DNA from: Planctomycetota bacterium
Lineage (GTDB): Bacteria; Planctomycetota; Phycisphaerae; WQYP01
Assembly: GCA_021818565.1 (NCBI GenBank)
Contig: JAKATV010000531.1
Location: 1 to 11,161, forward strand
Length of the DNA: 11,161 nt
Direction: 5' to 3'
Part shown: piece by piece, positions 1 through 8,931 of the stretch
Numbering within the stretch: position 1 is the first letter of the stretch
How the letters are laid out: every line of letters starts with the position of its first letter
Translations under genes and position numbers: made by a program
The notes under the pieces: generated by a model
Databases searched by the model: none
The model's input: the letters and a program-made list of their open reading frames with translations, nothing else
Told to the model about the DNA's origin: nothing

Positions 1-2753
1 CAGTCCAGGGCTGCAAAAAATTGCCGATCCCATCGTCGTGGAAATTTCGACAATGCGCGATGCGCCGCCGCCGCAGTTGGCGCGGGGGCCATGGGAGGGC
101 GATAGGCCCGCGGCGGTCGCACATTGCAACAGCCTGCCAATAGACCGATCAGCAGCATCACCATCGCCAGCACCACGATGATTCGCCACGCATTTAATAT
201 CTTCAGGTAAATCCCTCTGCTTTTGGGCGCTGTCGGTGGATTAAGAACAATCCTTACCAGGGGTCCCACGACAAAATAACTCGCCAGATACCCGCCCAGA
301 ATTCCAGCCGTCAGCGTCATGCCAATCCAATGCAGAACAGGGTGACTTGCCGGAATCATCGCGGCCGTGCCCAGAATCGTGGTTGCGGCGCAAAGGAACG
401 TCGCGGAATTCCGATTTTGCATCATGCCGCCGCCGGGCCGCAGAGATGGATCGCTGGCGGCATAGATGCCATAATCCACAGCCACCCCCATGGTAAAAAG
501 TATTGGTACCAGACAAAGAAGGTTTAAGCCGCCGCCCCACCACTGCGCTACGCCCAACAGCCAGATAAAACCGATGCCCAGGGAAAGTGCGGCGATCGCC
601 GCAATATCCAGCCGCCGAAAATAAATCCACATGGGAATTAAAATAAACAGTATCACCCAGGGGAATAATCGCCTGGCTTCCAACTGGGCATGATGCGATG
701 CATTCAGATACAGCACCTGCCCGCAGATGATGGAAACGCCGGGAACATCATGCCGTACATCGGCAGCCCATCGCGTGGCGAGCTTTGGCGACAGAGATGT
801 ATTGAGCTGCACGGATGAAGAAATGGAAATGTCATGCGGGCGAATATTAATTACGCCGGGAAACAAAGTTGCCGGTGATTGCTGTAACCGATGCAACGCG
901 GAGGGAGCACTCTGCGCCACGTGCCAGGACTTTAATGCGCCTTGAAACGCGCTAGCCCGCAAGCCATTGGCCAAGGCGGCATGCGACACGAGCGCCCGGT
1001 CATGCTCTATTTGTTCCGACGTAAAAAATGACCGCCACGCGGTTAATCGCCGTTGCGCGAGATGGGTATCGGGAAGAATGGCCGCGGTCGTGGTATACCC
1101 CGCAATTAATCGTTTAGCTTGCAGCACGCCAAGCAGGTGATCTAACGTGTGCAGTTCCGTTAAGGCCCCGTCCGCGGACGCCTGGTGAATTGTAATCACA
1201 CCTGATTGCCGCAAATGCCCCCACACAGAGGAAAATTCGGCCTCGTCATGTTTAAGGGCCGCGGACGAACCATCTAAGGATTGCCCGTCAGCCGTAAAAC
1301 CTACCGCCAGTGCCCGACTGCCAAGGCAAAGCGTTATCAAGGCAAAACCAAGCAGTCCCAATGGCTTAATTAATCGGCACCGGCCCACGTGTGCGGCGTT
1401 GCAAAGCGGCTTGAGTGTGTGCCCCCGGGGACAGCTTACCCAGGCTCCCAGATAAGCCGGCAAAACCAGAAAAGTTACCAGCCAGATACAGCCGGTGGCA
1501 CCGGCGATAAAAAGTCCCAACGTCCGTAATCCCGGGGCTGAACTGGCGGCCAGTGCTCCGTAGCCCGTCATGCTGGTACATACACTCATGGATATGGGAC
1601 CAAATAGATCTCTGGCCGCTAAAGCCGGCATATCCGCCTGGTAGTGCCCAACCTGATCGGCCCGCTGCTGCAGTGCCGCAATAAGCTGTATGCCGTAATC
1701 GGTCGTGGCTCCGCACAGCAGGCCATCAAACCCCAGAACGATGAGCGGAATATGCAGGCTCAATAGACCCGCAAGGCCCAATGCGGCACCCAGCCCCACC
1801 ATGGGCGGAATCATGCAGACAACCACCGAACCGATGCGGCGGAAATACCACGCGATAACCCCGGCCACCAGCAGCGATCCGACCATTGAAATCATTTTCA
1901 GATCACGCTTTACCAGCCGTTGATTCTCAACAAAATTACGATAAGGCCCCACGATCCAGACGCGTAAAGCGGGCATGTGCTTTTTTACCGAACCAATCGC
2001 AGAGCGAATGGTGCCGAGCATTTTTTCAGACGCCGCGACATTCTCCGGTCTGAAGGGAGGCACCAGGATCATCATCGCGTGGCGGCCATTGCTGCTCACC
2101 AGCAGCGGGCCGGAAAAGTGTGATCCCGCCCCCGCATGAACGGATTTAAATTGCGCCAGCAGCAGTTGCCGCATATCCAATGGATCAGCCTGCAATTCCA
2201 CAGCAACCATCTGCCCGGCCGGTCCCGCCATTTTCCGCACTTGCCGGTGAAAATAATGATCCAGCCAGTGTGCGGACAACCGATGGCGAAGCGTAATGAA
2301 TTGCGGCCGTGTAAGGAGAATTGGCGCGATATTCTGTAAATCCGCCTGTACTTTGAGTTGCTGCGATACCGGCGCGCCGTACCAAAGTTTGGAAAACACG
2401 TGGGAGTTTTTCAGGTCTTGCGCCAGCAACCGCACCGCGAGGCCTAAATTCCCTTTTCGCCCCGAAGCAAAATGCACGTCCAACCGCATGGCATCGGCCA
2501 AACCGTTACGATCCTCGGACAGTCGCACATCATGAATTGCGGCGCTGTGCGAGGAAAAAAAACTCAGCAGACTGGTCTGCCACACGATGTTTCGCGACGC
2601 GGCAAACAGCAGCACGCCAAGAATCAAAAGCACCACACTTAAAACAATTCGGTGAGCCTGCAATCGTCCATACCACCAGATCATCCATCGCGCAAGTGGA
2701 TCAGGCTTAGGACCGGAAGTGCTCGCCTCGCTTTGGCTAGTCGGTTCGCTCAT
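1..2753 (-). CDS. MMPL/RND-family predicted exporter with C-terminal lipoprotein-like extension (partial, C-terminus off window)
   Basis: Inner-membrane exporter of the RND/MMPL superfamily, probably moving a lipid or lipid-like compound using the proton gradient. Translation of the minus strand from ATG 2753 is open for 917 codons to the window edge. The plan is the family's duplicated one. A first helix lies near residues 35-52, followed by a periplasmic domain, a helix cluster at about 287-445, a helix near 465-478, a second periplasmic domain, and the last helices at about 690-832. Each half carries the family's DYG motif: ATTDYGIQ (Asp352) and GVAVDYGIY (Asp760), likely proton-relay positions. 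After the usual end (about residue 838) comes a basic-then-hydrophobic stretch ending LLAGC (Cys875) and a Pro/Ala-rich linker, like a lipoprotein signal peptide, with no stop before base 1. The start overlaps the LolA-like stop by ATGA, implying translational coupling. The substrate is unknown. Family call sure; fusion seen but its meaning inferred. Confidence 0.88.
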   Translation of the reverse strand, partial: MSEPTSQSEASTSGPKPDPLARWMIWWYGRLQAHRIVLSVVLLILGVLLFAASRNIVWQTSLLSFFSSHSAAIHDVRLSEDRNGLADAMRLDVHFASGRKGNLGLAVRLLAQDLKNSHVFSKLWYGAPVSQQLKVQADLQNIAPILLTRPQFITLRHRLSAHWLDHYFHRQVRKMAGPAGQMVAVELQADPLDMRQLLLAQFKSVHAGAGSHFSGPLLVSSNGRHAMMILVPPFRPENVAASEKMLGTIRSAIGSVKKHMPALRVWIVGPYRNFVENQRLVKRDLKMISMVGSLLVAGVIAWYFRRIGSVVVCMIPPMVGLGAALGLAGLLSLHIPLIVLGFDGLLCGATTDYGIQLIAALQQRADQVGHYQADMPALAARDLFGPISMSVCTSMTGYGALAASSAPGLRTLGLFIAGATGCIWLVTFLVLPAYLGAWVSCPRGHTLKPLCNAAHVGRCRLIKPLGLLGFALITLCLGSRALAVGFTADGQSLDGSSAALKHDEAEFSSVWGHLRQSGVITIHQASADGALTELHTLDHLLGVLQAKRLIAGYTTTAAILPDTHLAQRRLTAWRSFFTSEQIEHDRALVSHAALANGLRASAFQGALKSWHVAQSAPSALHRLQQSPATLFPGVINIRPHDISISSSVQLNTSLSPKLATRWAADVRHDVPGVSIICGQVLYLNASHHAQLEARRLFPWVILFILIPMWIYFRRLDIAAIAALSLGIGFIWLLGVAQWWGGGLNLLCLVPILFTMGVAVDYGIYAASDPSLRPGGGMMQNRNSATFLCAATTILGTAAMIPASHPVLHWIGMTLTAGILGGYLASYFVVGPLVRIVLNPPTAPKSRGIYLKILNAWRIIVVLAMVMLLIGLLAGCCNVRPPRAYRPPMAPAPTAAAAHRALSKFPRRWDRQFFAALD

Positions 2754-3580
2754 GGCGGCCCTACCGGCGCAAAACACTTCGGCTTTAATTGCGGATTCAC
2801 TTGCGTGCGGCGCAACCAGAAGATGCTTTGATCCCCATTTTTTGCCACAATACGGATATATTTTAATGGCTTAGCGGCGGCTTGCCGCCGCGCGGCACCG
2901 TGGCCCGCTGACGTGGCAAAACCAAGCTGAATCTCATGGATAGCTTCTTTGAGCACTCCGCTAAGCGGGCGCAAAGTAAAGAGTTCAAGTGTTAAGCGTG
3001 TTGGCTTATGTTTAATTGACGGGGAGCCGGCGGGAGCATCCTGTGGGACCCGACGCGTGGCACGCCGCACGCTGACCTGATATTTCCGGCTGACTTTACC
3101 AATGTTTCCCAAAGACCAGGCCGCGAATTGCCGCATCATCATCCCGATCGCCGGCTGCGAATCCACCGACCCGGTGCGCCAATGCGAATTAGATTCATTA
3201 CGCATGTCAATATGTCGCCCATTAAGAATATAGCACGAGCGATAGGGCCAAATCGTTTCAAAGCGAACCTGCCTGGGCCGGGCGATGGTAATAATTCCCT
3301 TGCTGAAAAAGGGCTTCCGAAGCACCCGCAACTTCTTTTCGCACAAAAATGCTGACTGAATTGATTTCACGAATCTCATCGCGGCGAGCGTCCTTACCAG
3401 TTCCCCATTGGCGGCCCCCGGGGCACTTGGTCGGGCAATAAGCGTTGCCCCGCCGGGTAGCAACACAAACGTCAAGAGGCCAAAAACGGCCACAGCGATC
3501 CTATGCCCGCTCCGGCCTAAGGGGTTTCCAGAGCCGCCGTGAAGGTTTGTGATCAGATCAAATACGCCATGTATTTTCAT
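2750..3580 (-). CDS. LolA-like outer-membrane lipoprotein carrier protein
   Basis: Protein of 276 residues resembling LolA, the periplasmic chaperone that carries lipoproteins or other lipidated cargo to the outer membrane. A hydrophobic segment (about residues 28-48, IAVAVFGLLTFVLLPGG) looks like a signal peptide or anchor after an unusually long N-region of 27 residues. The LolA fold signature follows: a QSAFLCEKKL strand near 75-84, FFSKGIITIARP near 91-102, then RFETIWPYRSCYILNGRHI. The end, KYIRIVAKNGDQSIFWLRR...N...F, matches the typical LolA C-terminal strands, so it is full length. Residues 160-195 are rich in Arg/Lys and may be an insertion. The ATG at 3580 is preceded by GAGG four bases upstream. 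The gene lies 39 bp after the TPR-peptidase gene and its stop overlaps the exporter start (ATGA). This adjacency suggests a dedicated carrier for the exporter's cargo rather than the housekeeping LolA; LolCDE is not in view. Confidence 0.8.
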   Translation of the reverse strand: MKIHGVFDLITNLHGGSGNPLGRSGHRIAVAVFGLLTFVLLPGGATLIARPSAPGAANGELVRTLAAMRFVKSIQSAFLCEKKLRVLRKPFFSKGIITIARPRQVRFETIWPYRSCYILNGRHIDMRNESNSHWRTGSVDSQPAIGMMMRQFAAWSLGNIGKVSRKYQVSVRRATRRVPQDAPAGSPSIKHKPTRLTLELFTLRPLSGVLKEAIHEIQLGFATSAGHGAARRQAAAKPLKYIRIVAKNGDQSIFWLRRTQVNPQLKPKCFAPVGPP

Positions 3581-3619
3581 ACCGCCTCACTGCCACGCCG
3601 CCCTTTTGCAGTTTGCCGC

Positions 3620-6600
3620 TTAAAGCGCGCGAACTATCTGCCGCCAGCACCATATCATACCGGAAAGACCACTACTTGATCTGGAAATTCGCGTGAGAAT
3701 TTGGCAATAGAGGAATTTTATCTCGCGGGTTTTGCGGAACGCGGGATATAATTTGATGGCCGCGGCCATTTGCGCCTTCGTACTGGAGAAGGGTGTTGCC
3801 GGTTCACGGAGCCGCTGCAGCGCGGCGTCGGTGATCGCTTTAATAAACTGGTGATGCGGCGGACTGTTGGGCGAGATGCCGGCTTGTGATAACCACGCCT
3901 GGGCGCTGTCGAGTCGCTTAAGAACGGCGGCATCCGCAGCCAGCCACAGGGCATGGATCGTGCGGTCCGCGGGATCCCCGTCGATTTTCATGGCGAATGT
4001 ACTAACCTCCGTGGCCTTAGCCCGACTGCCCATAGCGCGGTACGTTGCGGCAAGGTTGCCCAGCATCCATGCTTTTACGTCCGGGCGTTGGCGCCAATCC
4101 CGCATCCACCTGATAATCCTGCGATGACGACCAAAACGTTTCAAGGCATAGCCAATTTTTCCCCATAACTCTGTATTTTCATGCAATACCTTGTGGTAAC
4201 GACGAATAAGCCATCCGAGCATCGCGAAGTTATTGCTGTTGACAATCTGTTGAATAAATTCGAGCATGGCTGGGCGAAAATTATCGGTGCGCGTATCTAA
4301 AGAGGCGACGAACGCTCGGCACAGTTTCCACTGCCGATGCCGCGCCAGGCAACGTACACACACTTCACTGATCCGCGAGTTGCAATCATCGTGATCCAAC
4401 GCGCCAAGGACGTAATATCCGATTGAATCACTCCATTTTTTTCCAACCAGCACGTCCAGCGCCCGCTCGAGCATCCAGGTTGGGGCGGAAGATATCCGGC
4501 ACAACGCCTGGAGTTCAACCCTCGCCATTTTCTTATCCTTGCGTGCGGCGGCAATTTGCAGCCGGGCCAGGGCAGAGCGTTCCGGGGTGGCGTGTCGCTC
4601 CAGTTGCTTTTCCCATTTTGCCGCATCGGAGACGTTACCGGCCGCCAAATCCATTTCCAGAAGGTTCTCAATGGCGAAGGTATAGGCGGCATCCAACTCC
4701 ACAGCACGTTGGAAACTTTTGTGCGCTTCCGGTATGGCACCTTTTCCGCGCTGCGCATCACCGAGATAGCCATGTGCCACGGCACTGACGGGCCACGTGC
4801 GAACAAGCGTTTCAGCGGTGCGAAGATATTGGTTTTTATCGCCAGCGACTTGATACCAATCCGCCAGGCGACAGATTCCCCAGAAATAACGGGGCGACTC
4901 GCGGGTCAAGGCTGCCATATCCTCAATGGCCTGATGACGGTTTCCCCGCTGGTACTGAATCCAAGCGGCGCGACCGCGCAACTCGAACGGTATATCGCCG
5001 TTGAATACCGCGGGGTGACATGCCGCCAGCGCTTCTTCCAGACGCCCCGCTTCGGCCAATGCGGTGGCGAGTTCATCGTAGGCCTCGGCACAACGCGAAT
5101 CAGCCGCGATGGCCCGATGATAAGCGGCCATCCGTTCTTCATGTTGTTCGGGCAGATACAGCATGTGTGCCAGATTCAGCCACATGCGGCTGTCACCGCC
5201 GTGACTGACCGTAAGCCGCCGGGCTAACGCCAGGGGAGCGTCCGGTTCATTGATTTCGCGGCTCCAATTTCTAAGTGCGTCCCAGCCCCAGGGGTAGTTT
5301 GGTTCACGCTCCAACGCCTGCTGTAATTGCTGGATCGCTTTTTGCCGCACTCCCATTCGCCAAAGCACATCGGCCAACATGCCCTGATTTCGCACGTCGA
5401 AGGGGCTGCGGGAAATAATTTCTTCCAACACGGTTCGGGCACTCACCAGATCACCAGCGCGGATATGCAGCGCGGCGAGTTGCCGGGCGGGAACGCTCCA
5501 GCATCGATTAATCTCCAGCGCCTGCCGTAATGCGCTTTGCTCACGATCCGCATCCGCCATCGCCCGATACACCCCGGCCAAATCCAGCCACAGTGCGGGC
5601 AACAGGCTGAACTTTTCCACAGCGGCACAGCCATGGCGTTGGGCGTCATCAAGTTTTCCCATCTGCGTGAGTTGCAGCGTTACACCGGACCAGGCTTGCC
5701 ATAAATCCGGTCGTGCCCGCAGTGCGGCCTGAAGGGACGCAAGCACCTCGTCGGCATCAAGTATTTGCGCGGCCTGCTCGCGATACGCTGTGAGACATTC
5801 CCCAAAAATCGTCTGGCGGACAATCTCGGCATGTACAAACGCCAGAGCGGCCTTCCGTTGGGCCGGAGAATTTTCACTGGCCAGCAAGTCATGAATGGCC
5901 GGGGTGTAGTCGACCGACAGGGTGATCGCCCGCTTGAACGCGGCCACCGCCTCGGACGGATTTCCGCGCCGTAAAGTCACCAACCCGGAATAGTAATGCC
6001 CCGCGGGATTGTTAGGCTCCAACGTCAGGGCCATTTCCGCCTCGGCGGCGGCCTGGTCAAACTGCTGCAAAGCCAGCAGGGCCGCCACCAGTTCCCGACG
6101 CGACCAGCCGTCCTGCGGATGCAAGTGTATTAATTGTCGAACCGCCGCTTCATAACGGTGCGGCAGTTGATCCCGGAACCAGATGACCCGCAACTGCAGA
6201 AGAGGATAGTGGTGCGGAAACCGGGCGCAATGGGCATCCAGATAGGACTCGGCAGCCTGGGTGCCAACGCTTTGTACCAACAGTTCTGTCACCCTGCGCA
6301 GAGCGTCCATTGCCAGGGGTTCGGCGTCCACAATTTTTTGCCACAGTCCGAGAGCCTCGCGCGGGTCACCTTTGTAGAGCACCATATCCGCTGCTACCCG
6401 CAACCATTCACGTTCCGCACAAAGCCCTTTGGCTCGTGCCATGCAGGCCTCCGCCTGGGTTAATCGGCCGTGGCGAGCATTGTTGTCGGCGGCCAGCAGC
6501 AACAGCGATCCATCTTCTGGGCGTAAGCCAAGGGCCTCATCCAGCAGGGCGAAAGCCTCAGTGGTGCGATCCAATGCGTCCAAGGCCCAAAACAGCATTT

Positions 6601-8611
6601 CGGCCGGCCGCCCGGTCGTGGCACCGAATTGCTTAAATCGCTCCCGGAGCATTTCCAGCACCTCGGATTCCTGCTTAAAGTGCCGACAAGCGACAAAATA
6701 AGAACGCGCAAAGTCCTCATTTTTATCGTCGAGGCAGCACGCGAACCGATAAAGTTCCACAGACCCCTCAAAGCGGCGCTGCTCCCAGAATATGGAGGCC
6801 AAATCCGAATAGGCATTGGCGGCCAGCGGCATTGCTCGAATGACCCGGCGCAACATCCGGCGGACCGCGGTGTGTTGGCGCGCGTCATGCATCAATTCCT
6901 TGGCATACATCTCCCGGAATATCGGATGCGCGGTTGAAGAGGCGCATATTGTTCCAAGCATGTCGATGCGTTGATCCCGACGCGCCAAAGTCTTCAGGCA
7001 TTGCAGCTTCGCGATCAACAGGCCGGAATCCGCCGGAAACAGGGCAAGAAGTTTCTCATAACAATCAAGCAGCGCCATGGGATCGGCATCGTACGCGGCA
7101 ATAGCCTGTTGGGCCGTAAGCGTCAGGCGGCGTTCCGGTGCCGAGGCCCGCAGGTTGGCACAGGCCGCACAGGCGGCATCACGATCATGTCGGTGTAATG
7201 CGGCATTCAGGGCGTGAAGTTGATCATAAAGCGATTCGTCGCACAAGCTGACTTGATCCAGAAGCTGCTTTTTCTCCTCCGGGACCAGTACAATTCCCAG
7301 CGGCCCGGTCGAGGCGTAGCGTTCCAGCGTGATATCCGAGACAAATTCGACCACAGGACGAATATAGGGATCGCGAATTATCAATGTTCCGCGCAGATCA
7401 TCGTAGCCGATAACGGCCTGCAGATGGGCGTTGCCAGGCTCCACCGTAGAAATCGCAAAGGGTATGCCCCGGTCAATAAGCGACTTGGCGGCCTCCCATG
7501 TCACGCGAAATTCGCGTACCAGCCAACCGTGCTCATTGGCCCATTGCCGCAGTGCGTGATTGGGCGTGCCGTCGTAACAGATTTCTTTTGCCAGCGTCTG
7601 CTGATCCACCGGCTTTTGCCAGAATCGCCCGAGGCAGGCCACCACCGCCGGTCCGCACGTCAGGTGATGTTGCCGTACAAAACCCACCGGCAACATGACC
7701 CGCTTGCCATCTTTCTCAGCGGATTTTAATTTAGCGGCAATTTTCTGATAGAAACGATTTTTAGATTTTTCCGCCAGATCGACGGCGGCGGAATAATCGG
7801 CGCAAAAATAGGCGGCGTCCGACTGCATTCCGTAAAGCCAGTCACGTACTTGTCTGTCCATCAGCGGGGACAATTCAATAGCCCGAGAATAGTTCAACCG
7901 GGCTTCCGGATAGAGGCGCATTTCGGTTTGCAAGGCGGCCAATTGCAATACCAGGGCCATACTTTGATTTCGCGCCGTTGCCTGTCGCAAAAGCTCCAGC
8001 GACTGATCTTCCTGATCCAACAATTGCATCAAATGGGCCGCGGACTGTACCGCGGGCCGGTACCATGGACGAATCTCCAATCCCCGCATGATTACAGACA
8101 GAGCCTCATCATAGCGATCCTCCCGCTCCAATACGCTGCTATGCTCCACGGCAAGCCACGCATCATCCGGATGCATCTCTTCAGCGGCGGCCAGCATGCG
8201 GTGTGCGCCTTTAAAGTCGCGCATCGTTCCCAGAATTCGAGCTTTTATGGCGTACCAATGTGCCTGCAATTCCAGTGACGCACTATGGGGCATCGAATGG
8301 TCGCGAAGAAATTGCCACGCTTCCAGGGGGCCGCGCCAACCTAAAATCACAAACGCATAATAATACCAGGCCTCCGGTTCATCGGGATGTTCGCGATAGG
8401 CTAAATAGTGCAAGACTATTCCCATCTTCCCCCCACCCAGATTTCCCGCCAGCCGGCCCGCCATGATCCGCCCGGCAACGCCTTTCCACTGTGGCAAGGG
8501 TGCCAGGCTGCATCCCCGCTCATAAGCCTGAAGGTATTGACCCGCATCGTAAAGCTTCAACACCTCTTGGAGTTGCTCACCATTAACCTGCAATGCGTGT
8601 CTCCTGCCCAT
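3620..8611 (-). CDS. Large TPR-repeat protein with an embedded C39-type cysteine peptidase domain
   Basis: Protein of 1663 residues built mostly of helical tetratricopeptide repeats (residues about 10-290 and 455-1600), which normally bind protein partners. A good repeat unit is near ALTLEPNNPAGHYYSGLVTL. Between the two TPR blocks, residues about 305-445 form a Peptidase_C39_2-like papain-fold domain. It has a Gln (Q314) before TCGPA (Cys319), His396 in NAHLQAVIGYDD and Asp414 in IIRDPY, the positions expected for oxyanion Gln and Cys-His-Asp catalytic residues, so it looks active. C39 domains cleave double-glycine leaders in bacteriocin ABC exporters; the substrate here is unknown. There is no signal peptide or membrane helix, so it is predicted cytoplasmic. 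The ATG at 8611 has only a weak TTGAG upstream. It is the first gene of a block with the LolA-like and MMPL genes. Domain calls are firm; the role in export is inferred from neighbours. Confidence 0.88.
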   Translation of the reverse strand: MGRRHALQVNGEQLQEVLKLYDAGQYLQAYERGCSLAPLPQWKGVAGRIMAGRLAGNLGGGKMGIVLHYLAYREHPDEPEAWYYYAFVILGWRGPLEAWQFLRDHSMPHSASLELQAHWYAIKARILGTMRDFKGAHRMLAAAEEMHPDDAWLAVEHSSVLEREDRYDEALSVIMRGLEIRPWYRPAVQSAAHLMQLLDQEDQSLELLRQATARNQSMALVLQLAALQTEMRLYPEARLNYSRAIELSPLMDRQVRDWLYGMQSDAAYFCADYSAAVDLAEKSKNRFYQKIAAKLKSAEKDGKRVMLPVGFVRQHHLTCGPAVVACLGRFWQKPVDQQTLAKEICYDGTPNHALRQWANEHGWLVREFRVTWEAAKSLIDRGIPFAISTVEPGNAHLQAVIGYDDLRGTLIIRDPYIRPVVEFVSDITLERYASTGPLGIVLVPEEKKQLLDQVSLCDESLYDQLHALNAALHRHDRDAACAACANLRASAPERRLTLTAQQAIAAYDADPMALLDCYEKLLALFPADSGLLIAKLQCLKTLARRDQRIDMLGTICASSTAHPIFREMYAKELMHDARQHTAVRRMLRRVIRAMPLAANAYSDLASIFWEQRRFEGSVELYRFACCLDDKNEDFARSYFVACRHFKQESEVLEMLRERFKQFGATTGRPAEMLFWALDALDRTTEAFALLDEALGLRPEDGSLLLLAADNNARHGRLTQAEACMARAKGLCAEREWLRVAADMVLYKGDPREALGLWQKIVDAEPLAMDALRRVTELLVQSVGTQAAESYLDAHCARFPHHYPLLQLRVIWFRDQLPHRYEAAVRQLIHLHPQDGWSRRELVAALLALQQFDQAAAEAEMALTLEPNNPAGHYYSGLVTLRRGNPSEAVAAFKRAITLSVDYTPAIHDLLASENSPAQRKAALAFVHAEIVRQTIFGECLTAYREQAAQILDADEVLASLQAALRARPDLWQAWSGVTLQLTQMGKLDDAQRHGCAAVEKFSLLPALWLDLAGVYRAMADADREQSALRQALEINRCWSVPARQLAALHIRAGDLVSARTVLEEIISRSPFDVRNQGMLADVLWRMGVRQKAIQQLQQALEREPNYPWGWDALRNWSREINEPDAPLALARRLTVSHGGDSRMWLNLAHMLYLPEQHEERMAAYHRAIAADSRCAEAYDELATALAEAGRLEEALAACHPAVFNGDIPFELRGRAAWIQYQRGNRHQAIEDMAALTRESPRYFWGICRLADWYQVAGDKNQYLRTAETLVRTWPVSAVAHGYLGDAQRGKGAIPEAHKSFQRAVELDAAYTFAIENLLEMDLAAGNVSDAAKWEKQLERHATPERSALARLQIAAARKDKKMARVELQALCRISSAPTWMLERALDVLVGKKWSDSIGYYVLGALDHDDCNSRISEVCVRCLARHRQWKLCRAFVASLDTRTDNFRPAMLEFIQQIVNSNNFAMLGWLIRRYHKVLHENTELWGKIGYALKRFGRHRRIIRWMRDWRQRPDVKAWMLGNLAATYRAMGSRAKATEVSTFAMKIDGDPADRTIHALWLAADAAVLKRLDSAQAWLSQAGISPNSPPHHQFIKAITDAALQRLREPATPFSSTKAQMAAAIKLYPAFRKTREIKFLYCQILTRISRSSSGLSGMIWCWRQIVRAL

Positions 8612-8678
8612 TTCTCAAGGCCGTGAACTTTGAGGATCGATGGCCGTGGCTTTTCAAATTTTCCTTTTACACGTTGGA

Positions 8679-8707
8679 AGCATAATCCCAGCGCCTGGAG
8701 ATCGCAA
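8679..8707 (-). promoter_or_regulatory. Possible sigma70-type promoter for the TPR-peptidase/LolA/MMPL block
   Basis: On the minus strand TTGCGA (8707-8702) and TATGCT (8684-8679) are separated by 17 bases. Each hexamer matches the consensus at four of six positions. This would give a leader of about 60 bases before the ATG at 8611. It was found by eye only, and promoter rules in this organism are unknown. Confidence 0.25.
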
Positions 8708-8822
8708 ATTGTAGGGTATATTTCGCCCGCGCATTACCAAATCCGGAGCCGGCAGGATATTTGGCGGACAAGGGGTCACGGCAGATTCTAAAGCAAAATA
8801 ATAAGGGGATCATAGCACTTTC

Positions 8823-8834
8823 ACTGCGCGCAGT
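8823..8834. repeat. Perfect 12-bp palindrome in the divergent spacer
   Basis: ACTGCGCGCAGT reads the same on both strands. Its place between two divergent genes would suit an operator for a dimeric regulator. However, a palindrome of this length has a chance of several percent in a spacer this long, so a role is only suggested. Confidence 0.25.
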
Positions 8835-8931
8835 CGTACACCATTTGCGCGGCATGACGGATCGGATACAACATAACATTGAGCCTATAAAGCGTGTTGG
8901 CATTTAAGGTATCCGCACGTAACATACCATC

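Larger units (their letters stand above)
8612..8931. other. Divergent intergenic spacer between the TPR-peptidase gene and holA
   Basis: About 320 bp with no convincing gene. It must hold the start signals for both divergent units. It contains a possible minus-strand promoter (8679-8707) and a perfect 12-bp palindrome (8823-8834). TATAAA at 8886-8891 on the plus strand is a weak -10 candidate for holA, without a good -35 partner. No tRNA-like or riboswitch-like fold was recognised. Confidence 0.6.

Noticed and set aside
2874..2891. Perfect 8-bp inverted repeat GCGGCGGC-TT-GCCGCCGC
   Set aside because: It lies inside the LolA-like coding region and is explained by neighbouring Ala and Pro codons; no T-run follows.
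8038..8055. Two CCGCGG palindromes 12 bases apart
   Set aside because: Both are within the TPR protein coding sequence in GC-rich codons; no sign of a regulatory role.
8667..8903. Minus-strand open frame of 78 codons in the divergent spacer
   Set aside because: It has no family resemblance, an unusual residue mix, and would overlap the likely start signals of both neighbours.
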